Shown here: positions 31,737 through 40,928 of the stretch, in pieces
How positions within the stretch are numbered: the stretch's first letter is position 1
How the letters are laid out: each line of letters starts with the position of its first letter
Assembly: GCF_936928535.1 (NCBI RefSeq)
Contig: NZ_CAKZHY010000076.1
Coordinates: forward strand, 1 to 50,249
Length of the DNA: 50,249 bases
Origin: an uncultured Bradyrhizobium sp.
GTDB lineage: Bacteria > Pseudomonadota > Alphaproteobacteria > Rhizobiales > Xanthobacteraceae
Direction of reading: 5' to 3'
Made by a program: the position numbers and the translations under genes
The notes under the pieces: model-generated
Told to the model about the DNA's origin: nothing
The model's database searches: none
The model's input: only the letters and a program-made list of their open reading frames with translations

Positions 31737-33245
31737 ATGACAACCTGGCCCATCCTTTCGGTCACGACGTTCCTGCCGCTGGTCGGCGCGCTGATCGTTT
31801 ACCTGAGCCGCGGTGATGACGAGGCGAGCAAGCGCAATTCGCGCTGGATCGCGCTGTGGACCACGCTGATCACCTTCGCGGTGTCGGTGATCCTGGTCAT
31901 GCGTTTCGATCCCGGCAATGCCGACTTCCAGTTCGTGGAAAAGTCGGCCTGGCTCGCCACCGGCATCACCTACCACATGGGCGTCGACGGCATCTCGCTG
32001 CCGCTGGTGATCCTGACCACCGCAATCATGCCGTTCTGCATCATCGCGAGCTGGAAGGCGATCACGAACCGCGTCCGCGAATACATGATGGCGTTCCTGA
32101 TCCTGGAAACGCTGATGATCGGCACCTTCTCGGCGCTCGATCTCGTGCTGTTCTATCTGTTCTTCGAAGGCGGCCTGATCCCGATGTTCCTGATCATCGG
32201 CGTCTGGGGCGGTCCGCGCCGGGTCTATGCGTCGTTCAAGTTCTTCCTCTACACGCTGCTCGGCTCGGTCTTGATGCTGCTCGCCATCATGGCGCTGTAC
32301 TGGAACGGCGGCACCACCGACATCCCGACCCTGATGCACACCGCCGTGCCGCGGTCGTTGCAGACCTGGGCCTGGCTCGCCTTCTTCGCCTCCTTCGCGG
32401 TGAAGATGCCGATGTGGCCGGTGCACACCTGGCTTCCCGATGCGCACGTCGAGGCGCCGACCGCGGGCTCCGTGGTGCTCGCCGCGATCCTCCTGAAGAT
32501 GGGCGGCTACGGCTTCCTGCGCTTCTCGCTGCCGATGTTCCCGCTGGCTTCGCATGACTTCGCGCCGCTGATCTTCACCATGTCCGCGATCGCCATCATC
32601 TACACCTCGCTGGTGGCCTTGATGCAGGAGGACATGAAGAAGCTGATCGCGTACTCCTCGGTCGCGCACATGGGCTTCGTCACCATGGGCATCTTCGCCG
32701 GCACCATGCAGGGTGTCGCCGGCGGCATGTTCCAGATGATCTCGCACGGCATCGTCTCCGGCGCGCTGTTCCTCTGCGTCGGTGTCGTCTACGACCGCCT
32801 GCACACCCGCGAGATCGCGGCCTATGGCGGCCTCGTCAACCGGATGCCGCTCTACGCGCTGACCTTCATGGTCTTCACCATGGCCAATGTCGGTCTGCCC
32901 GGCACGTCAGGCTTCGTCGGCGAGTTCATGACCCTGCTTGGCACCTTCAAGGTCTCGATCCCGACCGCGTTCTTTGCCACGACAGGCGTGATCCTTTCGG
33001 CCGCCTACGCGCTGTGGCTCTACCGCAAGGTCGTGTTCGGTGCGCTGGTCAAGCCGACGCTGACGAGCATGAAGGATCTCACCTTGCGTGAATGCGTGAT
33101 CCTGTTCCCGATGATCGCGCTGACGATCCTGTTCGGCGTCTATCCGAAGCCGGTGCTCGACATGTCGGCCGCGTCGGTCCAGCAACTCGTCAATAATTAC
33201 AACACCGCTGTGACGGCCGTGAAGGCCGCCGCACTGCTCCAGTGA
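31737..33245 (+). CDS. nuoM: NADH-quinone oxidoreductase subunit M
   Basis: NuoM is an antiporter-like proton channel. The 502-residue, 14-helix protein has the key Glu in [20 protein letters not shown] and the Lys in [20 protein letters not shown], followed by [20 protein letters not shown]. The start lies immediately after the nuoL stop. Confidence 0.97.
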   Translation: MTTWPILSVTTFLPLVGALIVYLSRGDDEASKRNSRWIALWTTLITFAVSVILVMRFDPGNADFQFVEKSAWLATGITYHMGVDGISLPLVILTTAIMPFCIIASWKAITNRVREYMMAFLILETLMIGTFSALDLVLFYLFFEGGLIPMFLIIGVWGGPRRVYASFKFFLYTLLGSVLMLLAIMALYWNGGTTDIPTLMHTAVPRSLQTWAWLAFFASFAVKMPMWPVHTWLPDAHVEAPTAGSVVLAAILLKMGGYGFLRFSLPMFPLASHDFAPLIFTMSAIAIIYTSLVALMQEDMKKLIAYSSVAHMGFVTMGIFAGTMQGVAGGMFQMISHGIVSGALFLCVGVVYDRLHTREIAAYGGLVNRMPLYALTFMVFTMANVGLPGTSGFVGEFMTLLGTFKVSIPTAFFATTGVILSAAYALWLYRKVVFGALVKPTLTSMKDLTLRECVILFPMIALTILFGVYPKPVLDMSAASVQQLVNNYNTAVTAVKAAALLQ

Positions 33246-33267
33246 TCGGGCAGGTCAGGATATCGCC

Positions 33268-34704
33268 ATGAGCATTACGACTGCAGGTTATCAACTGGCG
33301 CCGGTGCTGCCCGAGCTCGTGCTCGCAATCGGCGCCATGGCGCTTCTGATGCTCGGCGCTTATCGCGGGCAGGGGACCACCGGCACGGTCACGACGCTCG
33401 CCGTGCTGCTGCTGATCGTGGTCGGCGTGCTCGAATACATGGTGCCCGCGGGCAAGCAGGTGACCTTCGGCGGCAGCTTCATCGTCGATGACTTCGCCCG
33501 CTTCATGAAGATCCTGGCGCTGATCGGCTCGACGGTGACGCTGATCCTGTCGACCGAGTTCCTGGCGGACGCCTCGCGGCGCATCTTCGAATATGCGATC
33601 CTGGTGCTGCTTTCGACGCTCGGCATGATGGTGCTGATCTCGGCCGGCGATTTGATCTCGCTCTATCTCGGCCTCGAATTGATGTCGCTCGCGCTCTATG
33701 TCGTGGCGGCCTCAAACCGCGACAATGCCAAGTCGACCGAAGCCGGGCTGAAGTATTTCGTGCTGGGCGCGCTGTCGTCAGGCATGCTGCTGTACGGCGC
33801 CTCGCTGGTTTACGGCTTCACCGGTACGGTCAGCTTCGCCGGCATCGCAACGGCCGCGACCGCTGCGAATGTCGGCCTGGTGTTTGGCCTGGTGTTCCTG
33901 CTCGCCGGCCTTTGCTTCAAGGTCTCGGCCGTGCCCTTCCACATGTGGACGCCGGACGTGTACGAGGGCGCACCGACCCCGGTGACCGCGTTCTTCGCCT
34001 CGGCGCCGAAGGTCGCAGCGCTCGCCGTCTTCACCCGAGTCACGCTGACTGCATTCCCCGGCATCGTCTCGCAGTGGCAGCAGATCCTGGTGTTCGTGGC
34101 GATCGCCTCGATGGTGCTCGGCTCGTTCGCCGCGATCGGCCAGAGCAACATCAAGCGCCTGATGGCGTATTCCTCGATCGGCCACATGGGCTTTGCCCTG
34201 GTCGGCCTTGCCTCCGGCACGGTCGAGGGCGCGCAGGGCGTCTTGATGTACATCGTGATCTATGTCGCGATGACGCTCGGCTCGTTCTCGATCATCCTCG
34301 CCATGAAGCGCAACGGTCAGGCCGTCGAGCAGATCAGCGATTTCGCAGGTCTCTCCCGCACCAATCCGCTGCTCGCCTTCATGTTCGCGATGCTGCTGTT
34401 CTCGCTCGCGGGCATTCCGCCGCTCGCCGGCTTCTTCGCCAAATGGTACGTCTTCGTCGCCGCCATCAAGGCGAATTTGTTCACGCTCGCCGTGATCGGC
34501 GTGCTCTCCAGTGTGGTGGGCGCCTACTACTATCTGACCATCGTCAAGACGATGTATTTCGACGAGCCGGCCGGTCAGGTCGATCCTGTCCGGTTCGAGG
34601 TCAAGTCGGTGCTGGCGGTTGCGGGCCTGTTCAACATCCTTTTCGCGCTGTTCGCGGGCCCGGTGGTGAGCGTCGCCTCCGCCGCAGCCAAATCGCTGTT
34701 CTAG
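33268..34704 (+). CDS. nuoN: NADH-quinone oxidoreductase subunit N
   Basis: NuoN is the third antiporter-like subunit. The 478-residue protein has [20 protein letters not shown] with its conserved Glu and [20 protein letters not shown] with the Lys and the family [16 protein letters not shown] box. It closes the nuo set; birA begins one base after the stop. Confidence 0.97.
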   Translation: MSITTAGYQLAPVLPELVLAIGAMALLMLGAYRGQGTTGTVTTLAVLLLIVVGVLEYMVPAGKQVTFGGSFIVDDFARFMKILALIGSTVTLILSTEFLADASRRIFEYAILVLLSTLGMMVLISAGDLISLYLGLELMSLALYVVAASNRDNAKSTEAGLKYFVLGALSSGMLLYGASLVYGFTGTVSFAGIATAATAANVGLVFGLVFLLAGLCFKVSAVPFHMWTPDVYEGAPTPVTAFFASAPKVAALAVFTRVTLTAFPGIVSQWQQILVFVAIASMVLGSFAAIGQSNIKRLMAYSSIGHMGFALVGLASGTVEGAQGVLMYIVIYVAMTLGSFSIILAMKRNGQAVEQISDFAGLSRTNPLLAFMFAMLLFSLAGIPPLAGFFAKWYVFVAAIKANLFTLAVIGVLSSVVGAYYYLTIVKTMYFDEPAGQVDPVRFEVKSVLAVAGLFNILFALFAGPVVSVASAAAKSLF

Positions 34705-34705
34705 G

Positions 34706-35512
34706 ATGGGATTCGCGCTCGGTCCTCGCGCATTGGCCGCAGGCTACAAGCTCGCCGCCCTTGAACGGACCGGCTCGACCAATGCTGACGCCATCGAAGC
34801 CGCCCGCGCAGGCGAGCGCGGCCCGATCTGGTTCGTCACCTCAGAGCAGACGGCCGGCCGCGGCCGCCGCCAGCGTCCCTGGATCGCACCCAAGGGCAAT
34901 CTGGCCGCCAGCGTCCTCGAAGTCCTCGACATCGCCCCGGCGGTTGCGGCCACGATCGGCTTTGCGGCCGGGCTCGCCGAGGAGGCTGCCCTCGAGAAGG
35001 TCAGCCTCGAGGCCGTGCTGCGGCTCGGCGAGGGGAGGCCGCGCTACGCCCTGAAATGGCCGAACGACGTCCTGGCCAACGGCAAGAAGCTGGTCGGCAT
35101 TGGCCTTGAGGCCGAAGCCGTCGGCGATCGCCTCGCCATCGTCGTGGGCATCGGCACCAACATCGTGGCGGCGCCGGAGGGCACGCCGACACCGGCCGTG
35201 TCGCTGGCCGCCCTCGGCGTCCAGATCAGCGCGGAGGAGCTGTTCTCGGCCCTCTCGGACGCCTGGGTCGAATTCCGTGGCATTTGGGACAATGGCCGCG
35301 GCTTTGCCGAAATCCGTAAGCTGTGGCTGGAGCGGGCGGCCCGACTTGGCGAGCCGATCGCGATCCACACGGGAATCATGGTGATTGAAGGCATTTTCGA
35401 TACGATCGACGAGACCGGCTGCCTGATCGTCCGCACCTCCGAGGGCCGCCGCGTGCCGATCGCGGCCGGCGAGGTCTTCTTCGGCCCGGTCCGTTCGGTG
35501 GGAGCTGCGTGA
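34706..35512 (+). CDS. birA: Biotin-[acetyl-CoA-carboxylase] ligase, no DNA-binding domain
   Basis: BirA attaches biotin to carboxylase carrier proteins via biotinyl-AMP. The 268-residue protein has the biotin/AMP loop TAGRGRRQRPWIAPKGNLAAS, the catalytic KWPNDVLANGKKLVGIGLEA, and a C-terminal SH3-like cap. There is no N-terminal helix-turn-helix, so it is a class I ligase and not a repressor. Its place between nuoN and rnj is a conserved arrangement in Rhizobiales as I recall it. Confidence 0.94.
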   Translation: MGFALGPRALAAGYKLAALERTGSTNADAIEAARAGERGPIWFVTSEQTAGRGRRQRPWIAPKGNLAASVLEVLDIAPAVAATIGFAAGLAEEAALEKVSLEAVLRLGEGRPRYALKWPNDVLANGKKLVGIGLEAEAVGDRLAIVVGIGTNIVAAPEGTPTPAVSLAALGVQISAEELFSALSDAWVEFRGIWDNGRGFAEIRKLWLERAARLGEPIAIHTGIMVIEGIFDTIDETGCLIVRTSEGRRVPIAAGEVFFGPVRSVGAA

Positions 35513-37182
35513 TGGCGAGGCCTGACGAACTGGTGTTTGCGCCCCTCGGCGGTGTCGGCGAGATCGGCATGAACCTGTCGATCTACGGCCTTGGCAACCG
35601 CCACCAACGCGCCTGGCTCGCGGTCGATCTCGGCGTCTCCTTCGGCGACGAGGAGCATCTGCCCGGCATCGATCTGATCATGCCGGACATCTCCTTCCTG
35701 GAGAAGGAACGCAAGAACCTGATGGGCCTGGTGCTGACCCATGCCCATGAGGATCATTTCGGCGCCATCATCGACCTCTGGCCGAAGCTGAAATGCCCGA
35801 TCTACGCGACGCAGTTCAGCGCGGCGCTGTTCGAGGCCAAATGCGCCGCCGAGCGCAATGCGCCCGTCATCCCGGTTACGGTGGTTCCGTCAGGCGGTCG
35901 CATCGATGTCGGCCCATTCAACATCGAGTTCATCCCGGTCGCACATTCGATTCCGGAAGCGCATGCGCTGGCGATCCACACCGACGCCGGCGTGGTGCTG
36001 CACACCGGCGACTGGAAGATCGACCCGACCCCGACGCTGGGACGTCCGACCGACGAGAAGCGGCTGCGCGAGCTCGGCGAGGAGGGCGTGCTCGCTTTGA
36101 TCGGCGATTCCACCAACGCGGTGCGCGACGGTCGTTCGCCGTCCGAGGCCGAAGTCGCCCGCACGATCATCGATCTCGTCAAATCAGCGAAAGGCCGTGT
36201 GGCGGTCACGACGTTCGCCTCCAACGTGGCGCGCATCAAGGCCGTGGCTGACGCGGCAAAGGCGGCGGACCGCGAGGTCGTGGTGGTCGGCCGCGCCATG
36301 GAGCGCGTGGTGCAGGTCGCGCGCGAGACCGGCTATCTCGACGGCGTGCAGAATTTCCGCTCGCCCGAGGTCTACGGCCATCTGCCGCAGGACAAGGTGC
36401 TGGCGCTGTGCACCGGCAGCCAGGGCGAACCGCGCGCTGCGCTCGCCCGCATCGCCAATGACGATCATCCCGAGATCACGCTCAACCGCGGCGACAGCGT
36501 GATCTTCTCCTCGCGCACCATTCCAGGCAACGAGAAGGCGGTCAGCTCGATCGTCAACAATCTCGTGCTCCAGGGCGTCGAGATCATTACCGACCGCGAC
36601 GCTCTGGTTCACGTGTCGGGCCATCCCCGCCGCGACGAATTGCGCGATCTGATTTCCTGGGTGAAGCCGCAGCTGCTGATCCCGGTCCATGGCGAAGCCC
36701 TGCACCTGAACGAGCACGCAAAACTCGCGCGCGCGGCCGGCGTGCCGCGCGTGCTGGTCATCCGCAACGGCGACCTCGTCAAGCTCGGCCCCGGCGATCC
36801 CGGCGTAGTCGGCGAGGTGCCGTCGGGTCGGCTCTACAAGGACGGCACCATCCTGGAAGACGCAAAATCCCGCGCGGTGGTCGAGCGCCGCCGCATGGCG
36901 TTCTCCGGCTGCGCCTTCGTCGCCATCGCCATGACCGCGCAGGGCGAGCTGGCCGACGAGCCCGAGGTCGATCTGGTCGGCATCCCCGAGAAGAACAGGG
37001 CGGGCGAGCTGTTCGACGACATCGTCTTCGATGCCGTGATGTCCACAGTCGAAGGCCTGCCAAAGGCGCGCCGCAGGGATCCGGACGCGCTGGCGGAATC
37101 GGTACGGCGCGCTGTCCGGGCCGTCATCAATGAACATTGGGGCAAAAAGCCCCCCTGTCTGGTTCACGTCCTGACAGTGTAG
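35512..37182 (+). CDS. rnj: Ribonuclease J
   Basis: RNase J is a metallo-beta-lactamase/beta-CASP nuclease with 5' exo- and endonuclease action in RNA decay and rRNA maturation. The 556-residue protein has the metal motif LTHAHEDHFGAI, later HSIPEAHA and HTGDWKID, the beta-CASP segment GDSTNAVRDGRSPSE and the C-terminal HVSGHPRRDELRDLI with PVHGE. The ATG at 35512 overlaps the birA stop by one base; a GTG 3 nt earlier is also in frame. Confidence 0.95.
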   Translation: MARPDELVFAPLGGVGEIGMNLSIYGLGNRHQRAWLAVDLGVSFGDEEHLPGIDLIMPDISFLEKERKNLMGLVLTHAHEDHFGAIIDLWPKLKCPIYATQFSAALFEAKCAAERNAPVIPVTVVPSGGRIDVGPFNIEFIPVAHSIPEAHALAIHTDAGVVLHTGDWKIDPTPTLGRPTDEKRLRELGEEGVLALIGDSTNAVRDGRSPSEAEVARTIIDLVKSAKGRVAVTTFASNVARIKAVADAAKAADREVVVVGRAMERVVQVARETGYLDGVQNFRSPEVYGHLPQDKVLALCTGSQGEPRAALARIANDDHPEITLNRGDSVIFSSRTIPGNEKAVSSIVNNLVLQGVEIITDRDALVHVSGHPRRDELRDLISWVKPQLLIPVHGEALHLNEHAKLARAAGVPRVLVIRNGDLVKLGPGDPGVVGEVPSGRLYKDGTILEDAKSRAVVERRRMAFSGCAFVAIAMTAQGELADEPEVDLVGIPEKNRAGELFDDIVFDAVMSTVEGLPKARRRDPDALAESVRRAVRAVINEHWGKKPPCLVHVLTV

Positions 37183-37225
37183 GTTGGGCGTGGTCTTTCG
37201 GATCATGCCCTGAGGGAGAACAAAC

Positions 37226-37630
37226 ATGCTGGGTCGCCTCAATCACGTCGCGATCGCGACCAAGGATGCCGTCAAGGCCGCGAGGATCTACGGGACGGCG
37301 TTCGGTGCCCAGATCTCCGAGGCCGTGCCGCTGCCCGAGCATGGCGTCATCACGGTGTTCGCGACGCTTCCCAACACCAAGATAGAGTTCATCGAGCCGC
37401 TCGGCGAAGCGTCCCCGATCGCAAAATTCGTTGAGCGCAATCCCGATGGCGGCATCCACCACGTCTGTTACGAGGTCGTCGACATCATCGCCTCGCGCGA
37501 CACGCTGGTGAAGGAGGGCGCGCGCGTGCTCGGCGACGGCGTGCCGAAGTTCGGCGCCCACGGCAAGCCGGTGCTGTTCCTGCACCCGAAGGATTTTTCC
37601 GGCGCGCTGGTCGAAATCGAGCAGGCATAA
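37226..37630 (+). CDS. mce: Methylmalonyl-CoA epimerase
   Basis: The enzyme interconverts R- and S-methylmalonyl-CoA in propionyl-CoA breakdown. The 134-residue protein is a vicinal-oxygen-chelate fold; metal ligands are visible in NHVAIATKDA (His), KIEFIEPLGE (Glu), GGIHHVCYEV (His) and the last strand ALVEIEQA (Glu). It follows rnj by 43 nt and has a ribosome site GAGGGAGAA. Confidence 0.95.
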   Translation: MLGRLNHVAIATKDAVKAARIYGTAFGAQISEAVPLPEHGVITVFATLPNTKIEFIEPLGEASPIAKFVERNPDGGIHHVCYEVVDIIASRDTLVKEGARVLGDGVPKFGAHGKPVLFLHPKDFSGALVEIEQA

Positions 37631-37639
37631 GTCCAGATC

Positions 37640-37915
37640 ATGGCCGCCCAGATTTCAACCGCGCTCGCGATCTACTTTGTCATCTGGTGGATCGCGCTGT
37701 TTTTGACGCTGCCGTTCGGCGTGCGCAGCCAGCACGAGGACGGCGGCGGCGCGCCCGGCACCGACCCCGGCGCACCCGTTCTGACCGGCATGAAGCGCAA
37801 GCTGATCTGGACCACGATCATCTCTGCGATCATCTATGGTCTCGGCGTTGCCGCCTATCACGCCGGCTATCTCTCGCTCGACCGTCTCTCGAGATTGATG
37901 GGAATGCCGTTTTAG
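37640..37915 (+). CDS. DUF1467 family membrane protein
   Basis: The 91-residue protein has two helices (about residues 8-28 and 52-74) and, between them, the marker LPFGVRSQHEDGG of the DUF1467 family. It lies 9 nt after mce, as in other alphaproteobacteria. The function is unknown. Confidence 0.9.
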   Translation: MAAQISTALAIYFVIWWIALFLTLPFGVRSQHEDGGGAPGTDPGAPVLTGMKRKLIWTTIISAIIYGLGVAAYHAGYLSLDRLSRLMGMPF

Positions 37916-37947
37916 GAGAGTAAGGGACCAGGGATGTCAACCAAGCT

Positions 37948-38027
37948 CGTCATTGCGAGCGCAGCGAAGCAATCCAGAATCCCGCCGCGGCAAGACTCTG
38001 GATTGCTTCGCTGCGCTCGCAATGACG
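37948..38027. repeat. Perfect 31-bp inverted repeat (dispersed palindrome)
   Basis: The arms are identical inverted copies (left starts CGTCATTGCGAGCGCAGCG, right ends CGCTGCGCTCGCAATGACG) of 31 nt each, around an 18-nt loop. It lies between the DUF1467 gene and a hypothetical gene and may act as a transcript end. It shares the outer CGTCATT/AATGACG with the nuo-operon repeat but not the inner sequence. Confidence 0.9.
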
Positions 38028-38056
38028 GCGGAGATAGTTCGTATATTGGGGGATGA

Positions 38057-38404
38057 ATGACTTTTCAGAGGATTATCGTCGCGCTTCTGGTGCTTGTTGT
38101 CGCCGGTCTCGGGGCCATCGGTTATTTCGAATGGAAGATGGCTGTGCAGGTGCGAACGCTCAAAGCGTTCGTCGAGGGCTACGTCTTCAATGACGCCGTG
38201 ATGGCCTGCGAGCAGGCCAAGAGCTCGACTCCATTCAAATGGAACGGCGGAAAGAGCACCTCGGTGATCGGCCTGAACTCGGTCAAGCTCGATAAATACA
38301 CCGTCAGTGCCAGCTACACGCTGGTAGCGGACAACGTTTATTGTGATTACGATCCCATCAAAAGAAAGGCCGAGATCGGCTCGAGCTTCCTGGAGCGGGA
38401 GTAA
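38057..38404 (+). CDS. Hypothetical membrane-anchored or exported protein
   Basis: The 115-residue protein has one hydrophobic segment at residues 5-23 and an 85-residue soluble part with two Cys (AVMACEQAK and NVYCDYD) that could form a disulfide outside the cytoplasm. No family is recognised. It lies 31 nt before mtnK on the same strand, downstream of a palindromic repeat. Confidence 0.65.
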   Translation: MTFQRIIVALLVLVVAGLGAIGYFEWKMAVQVRTLKAFVEGYVFNDAVMACEQAKSSTPFKWNGGKSTSVIGLNSVKLDKYTVSASYTLVADNVYCDYDPIKRKAEIGSSFLERE

Positions 38405-38435
38405 CGATCCGGCCCATTCATCGGATTGGATTGTC

Positions 38436-39722
38436 ATGGCGCACGGGCAGGGGGATTACAGGATTCTTCAGGAAGCAGCCCTGCGGGATTATCTCGCGGG
38501 TCTGCCTGACCTCAAGGCGCTGCTCGGCGGCGAGCCGGCTTCCTGGGCGATCACCGAGGTCGGCGACGGCAATCTCAATCTTGTCTTCATCGTGAAGGGG
38601 GCAAGCGGCGGCATCGCCGTGAAGCAGGCGCTGCCTTACGTCCGCCTCGTCGGCGAGAGCTGGCCGCTGCCGCTGTCGCGGGCGCATTACGAATATCTCG
38701 CTTTGTCCCGGCAGGCCGCCCTGGCGCCCGGACTTGTGCCGGCCTTGCTGCACCACAACGAAACGCTCGCGCTCACCGTGATGGAGCTGCTCGAGCCGCA
38801 CATCATCATGCGCAAGGGTCTGGTCGCTGGCACGCGTTACCCGCGTTTCGTCGACGACATCACCACCTTCATGGCGCGGACGCTGTTCTTCACCTCCGAT
38901 CTGGCGCTCACCGCTGCCGAAAAGAAGGAAGCCATTGCTGCCTTCGCCGGCAATCATGCGCTGTGCAAGATCACGGAGGATCTGATCTTCACCGATCCCT
39001 ACCGGACCGCAGAGCAGAACCGCTGGACCGCGCCTTATCTCGACGGCCTTGCGGCGGCCTTGCGCGAGGACATGGAGCTGCATGTCGCGATCAGCAGGCT
39101 GAAGCTGAAATTCATGGCGAGCCCTGAAGCACTGCTGCATGGCGATCTCCACACCGGCTCGATCATGGCAACAGCGTCGGAGACGCGGGTGATCGACCCG
39201 GAATTCGCCTTCTACGGTCCGATGGGGTTTGACGTTGGTGCCGTGCTGGCCAACCTGCTGATGGGCTATTTCGCCTCCGCCGGTCATGAGCGCGCGCCGG
39301 GCGAGCGACGCGAATTCGAGACCTGGGTGCTGGAGACGGTCGACCAGGTCTGGAACGAGTTTTCGCGAAAATTCCTCGACCTCTGGCGTTCCGAGGCCAG
39401 CGGCGATGCCTATCCGGTCTCGCTGTTTACCGGCCAAAAGGGCGCGATGCGCCTCGAGGCCGAGCGGCAGGCCTACATGCAACGCCTGTTCACCGACACC
39501 GTTGGTTTCGCCGCGGCCAAAACCATCCGCCGCATCTTCGGCCTCGCCCACAACATCGATTTCGAGCTGATCGAGGATCCCAGGAAGCGAGCGATCAGCG
39601 AAGCCCGCGCCGTCAGGCTCGCGCGCGGGATGATGGTGGAGGCAGCGGCGTTCCGGACCATCGCCGACGTCACCGGTGCTGCGCGAAAGCTGCGGGACTG
39701 GCAGCCCGAGCTGTCCGGCTGA
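38436..39722 (+). CDS. mtnK: S-methyl-5-thioribose kinase
   Basis: MtnK phosphorylates methylthioribose in methionine salvage. The 428-residue protein shows the kinase N-lobe with EVGDGNLNLVFIVKG, the catalytic loop ALLHGDLHTGSIMA and the metal-binding VIDPEFAFYGPMGFDVG, and ends in the family-typical IRRIFGLAHNIDFE. The ATG at 38436 starts the homology; an upstream in-frame ATG exists at 38343. The usual partner mtnA is not next to it here. Confidence 0.94.
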   Translation: MAHGQGDYRILQEAALRDYLAGLPDLKALLGGEPASWAITEVGDGNLNLVFIVKGASGGIAVKQALPYVRLVGESWPLPLSRAHYEYLALSRQAALAPGLVPALLHHNETLALTVMELLEPHIIMRKGLVAGTRYPRFVDDITTFMARTLFFTSDLALTAAEKKEAIAAFAGNHALCKITEDLIFTDPYRTAEQNRWTAPYLDGLAAALREDMELHVAISRLKLKFMASPEALLHGDLHTGSIMATASETRVIDPEFAFYGPMGFDVGAVLANLLMGYFASAGHERAPGERREFETWVLETVDQVWNEFSRKFLDLWRSEASGDAYPVSLFTGQKGAMRLEAERQAYMQRLFTDTVGFAAAKTIRRIFGLAHNIDFELIEDPRKRAISEARAVRLARGMMVEAAAFRTIADVTGAARKLRDWQPELSG

Positions 39723-39739
39723 CGGAGCGCTTCTTTGCG

Positions 39740-39794
39740 CGCCGTCATAGCGAGCAGCGCGCTCCACACTCCGTCATTGCGCTCGCAATGACGA
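39740..39794. repeat. Collapsed copy of CGTCATTGCG-type palindrome
   Basis: CGTCATTGCG and CGCAATGACG form a perfect 10-bp palindrome (39773-39794) around CT; a degraded arm CGTCATAGCGAGCAGCGCGC lies just before it. The ends match the 31-bp repeat at 37948-38027, so this looks like a remnant of the same family. It lies between mtnK and a convergent gene. Confidence 0.7.
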
Positions 39795-39812
39795 GGGGAG
39801 AGAGCGTCGCGT

Positions 39813-40694
39813 TCAATACAGCCCTATCGGGAGCGGAGCGCCGTCCGGGCCGACCAGCAGGCCCCAGGTCTCATTGGCGGCGACCTCGAGCTCCCGGCTC
39901 TGGGTTGCGCTGCTCTCGGTCATGATCGTGATCGTGTGCTTGCCCGGCGGCAGGGCGATCTTTGGGATGTCTGACTTTTCGCTCGCAGCATCGTCGCTGT
40001 AGATCAGCTTTTCGCCCGCATGCGCAGCGAGGCTGATGGTTTGCTCATCGACGGTGACATCGGCCGCATCATCCGTCTCGTTGCCGAGCATCAGTTTCAC
40101 TTGCCCCTGATTGGGCTGGATGCCCGCCGCCACGGGCCAAGGCTTGCGCAGCGACAGGTCCACGATCGTCTTGTTGTCCTGGCGGAGGAGCCGGAGCGTC
40201 GCCGGTCCGTCTGACGTCGTGAAGGCGACCTCGGCCCTGTCGGGCGCGATCACCGCGCTATCGGTCTCGGTCCAGCCGCGCTGTTCGAGCGCGGCGCGAT
40301 AGAAGCCGAGTACGGCCGCGAGATCGAGCGGCGTCTCGACATGAGCAGACCTGATGAAGGACGCGTTCTTCGCGGTCATCAGCTCCCAGCCGGCTGGCAG
40401 CGGCAGACCGGCATCCGACATTTTGGCTTCGAAGGTGCGGCCTGCGGCCCGCGCCAGAATTCCGAGAGCGCCGCAGATCAGCCGTTCGCCCAGATAGTCC
40501 GGGACGCAACGGTTCCTGGTCGCCCACCAGGTTTGGTCGACGGCCGCGTCGAAGCCCGTGCTGCGATACCAGCCGACGTGGATGCCGTCAGCGGCGCTGC
40601 CCTTGGCCGGATCCGGCGTGACCGGGATCGCCAAGGCAGCCGTCGCAGCCATAAGGCAGGCCGCGACCAAGATACCTAATGCTCGGCGCATCAT
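39813..40694 (-). CDS. Hypothetical exported protein
   Basis: The 293-residue protein has a signal peptide (cleavage near residues 20-23, AALA-IPV). Its middle part has a Trp-rich segment with two Cys (QTWWATRNRCVPDYLGERLICG) and a region like surface-lipoprotein folds (FYRAALEQRGWTETDS). The C-terminal part is beta-rich with LPPGKHTITIMTES, which is similar to PEGA-type repeats. No family is recognised with confidence. It is convergent with mtnK and divergent from the ABC importer. Confidence 0.75.
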   Translation of the reverse strand: MMRRALGILVAACLMAATAALAIPVTPDPAKGSAADGIHVGWYRSTGFDAAVDQTWWATRNRCVPDYLGERLICGALGILARAAGRTFEAKMSDAGLPLPAGWELMTAKNASFIRSAHVETPLDLAAVLGFYRAALEQRGWTETDSAVIAPDRAEVAFTTSDGPATLRLLRQDNKTIVDLSLRKPWPVAAGIQPNQGQVKLMLGNETDDAADVTVDEQTISLAAHAGEKLIYSDDAASEKSDIPKIALPPGKHTITIMTESSATQSRELEVAANETWGLLVGPDGAPLPIGLY

Positions 40695-40928
40695 TTTTTC
40701 GCTTTTCCCTGCAGCTCGGACAACGATCCTGAGCTTGGTCGCCTCGATCGCGAAAAATGTTCACGGGGCGGGTCGCGCGATGACGCACCGCGTCATCAGG
40801 CCGCTTTCATGATTGAAGCCTGCAACCTGTGTCCAACTGGTATGGGTCACCACGAAAACGAAGCTTGCATTGGACGGGCGACGGATGATCAAATCCCTGA
40901 TCGGAATACCTGCGTTATTGGGGGACAC

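Noticed and set aside
29595..32804. A 1069-codon open frame antisense to nuoK-nuoM, rich in His, Asp, Glu and Arg
   Set aside because: It is the mirror of high-GC codons in the nuo genes, has no start context or domain, and the sense strand encodes clear complex I subunits.
35512..37182. RNase J gene as a beta-lactamase or general hydrolase
   Set aside because: The beta-CASP segment and the HVSGHPRRDELRDL end identify RNase J.
28900..38000. A CRISPR array or tandem repeat block among the palindromes
   Set aside because: The palindromes occur singly, kilobases apart, without regular spacers or cas genes.
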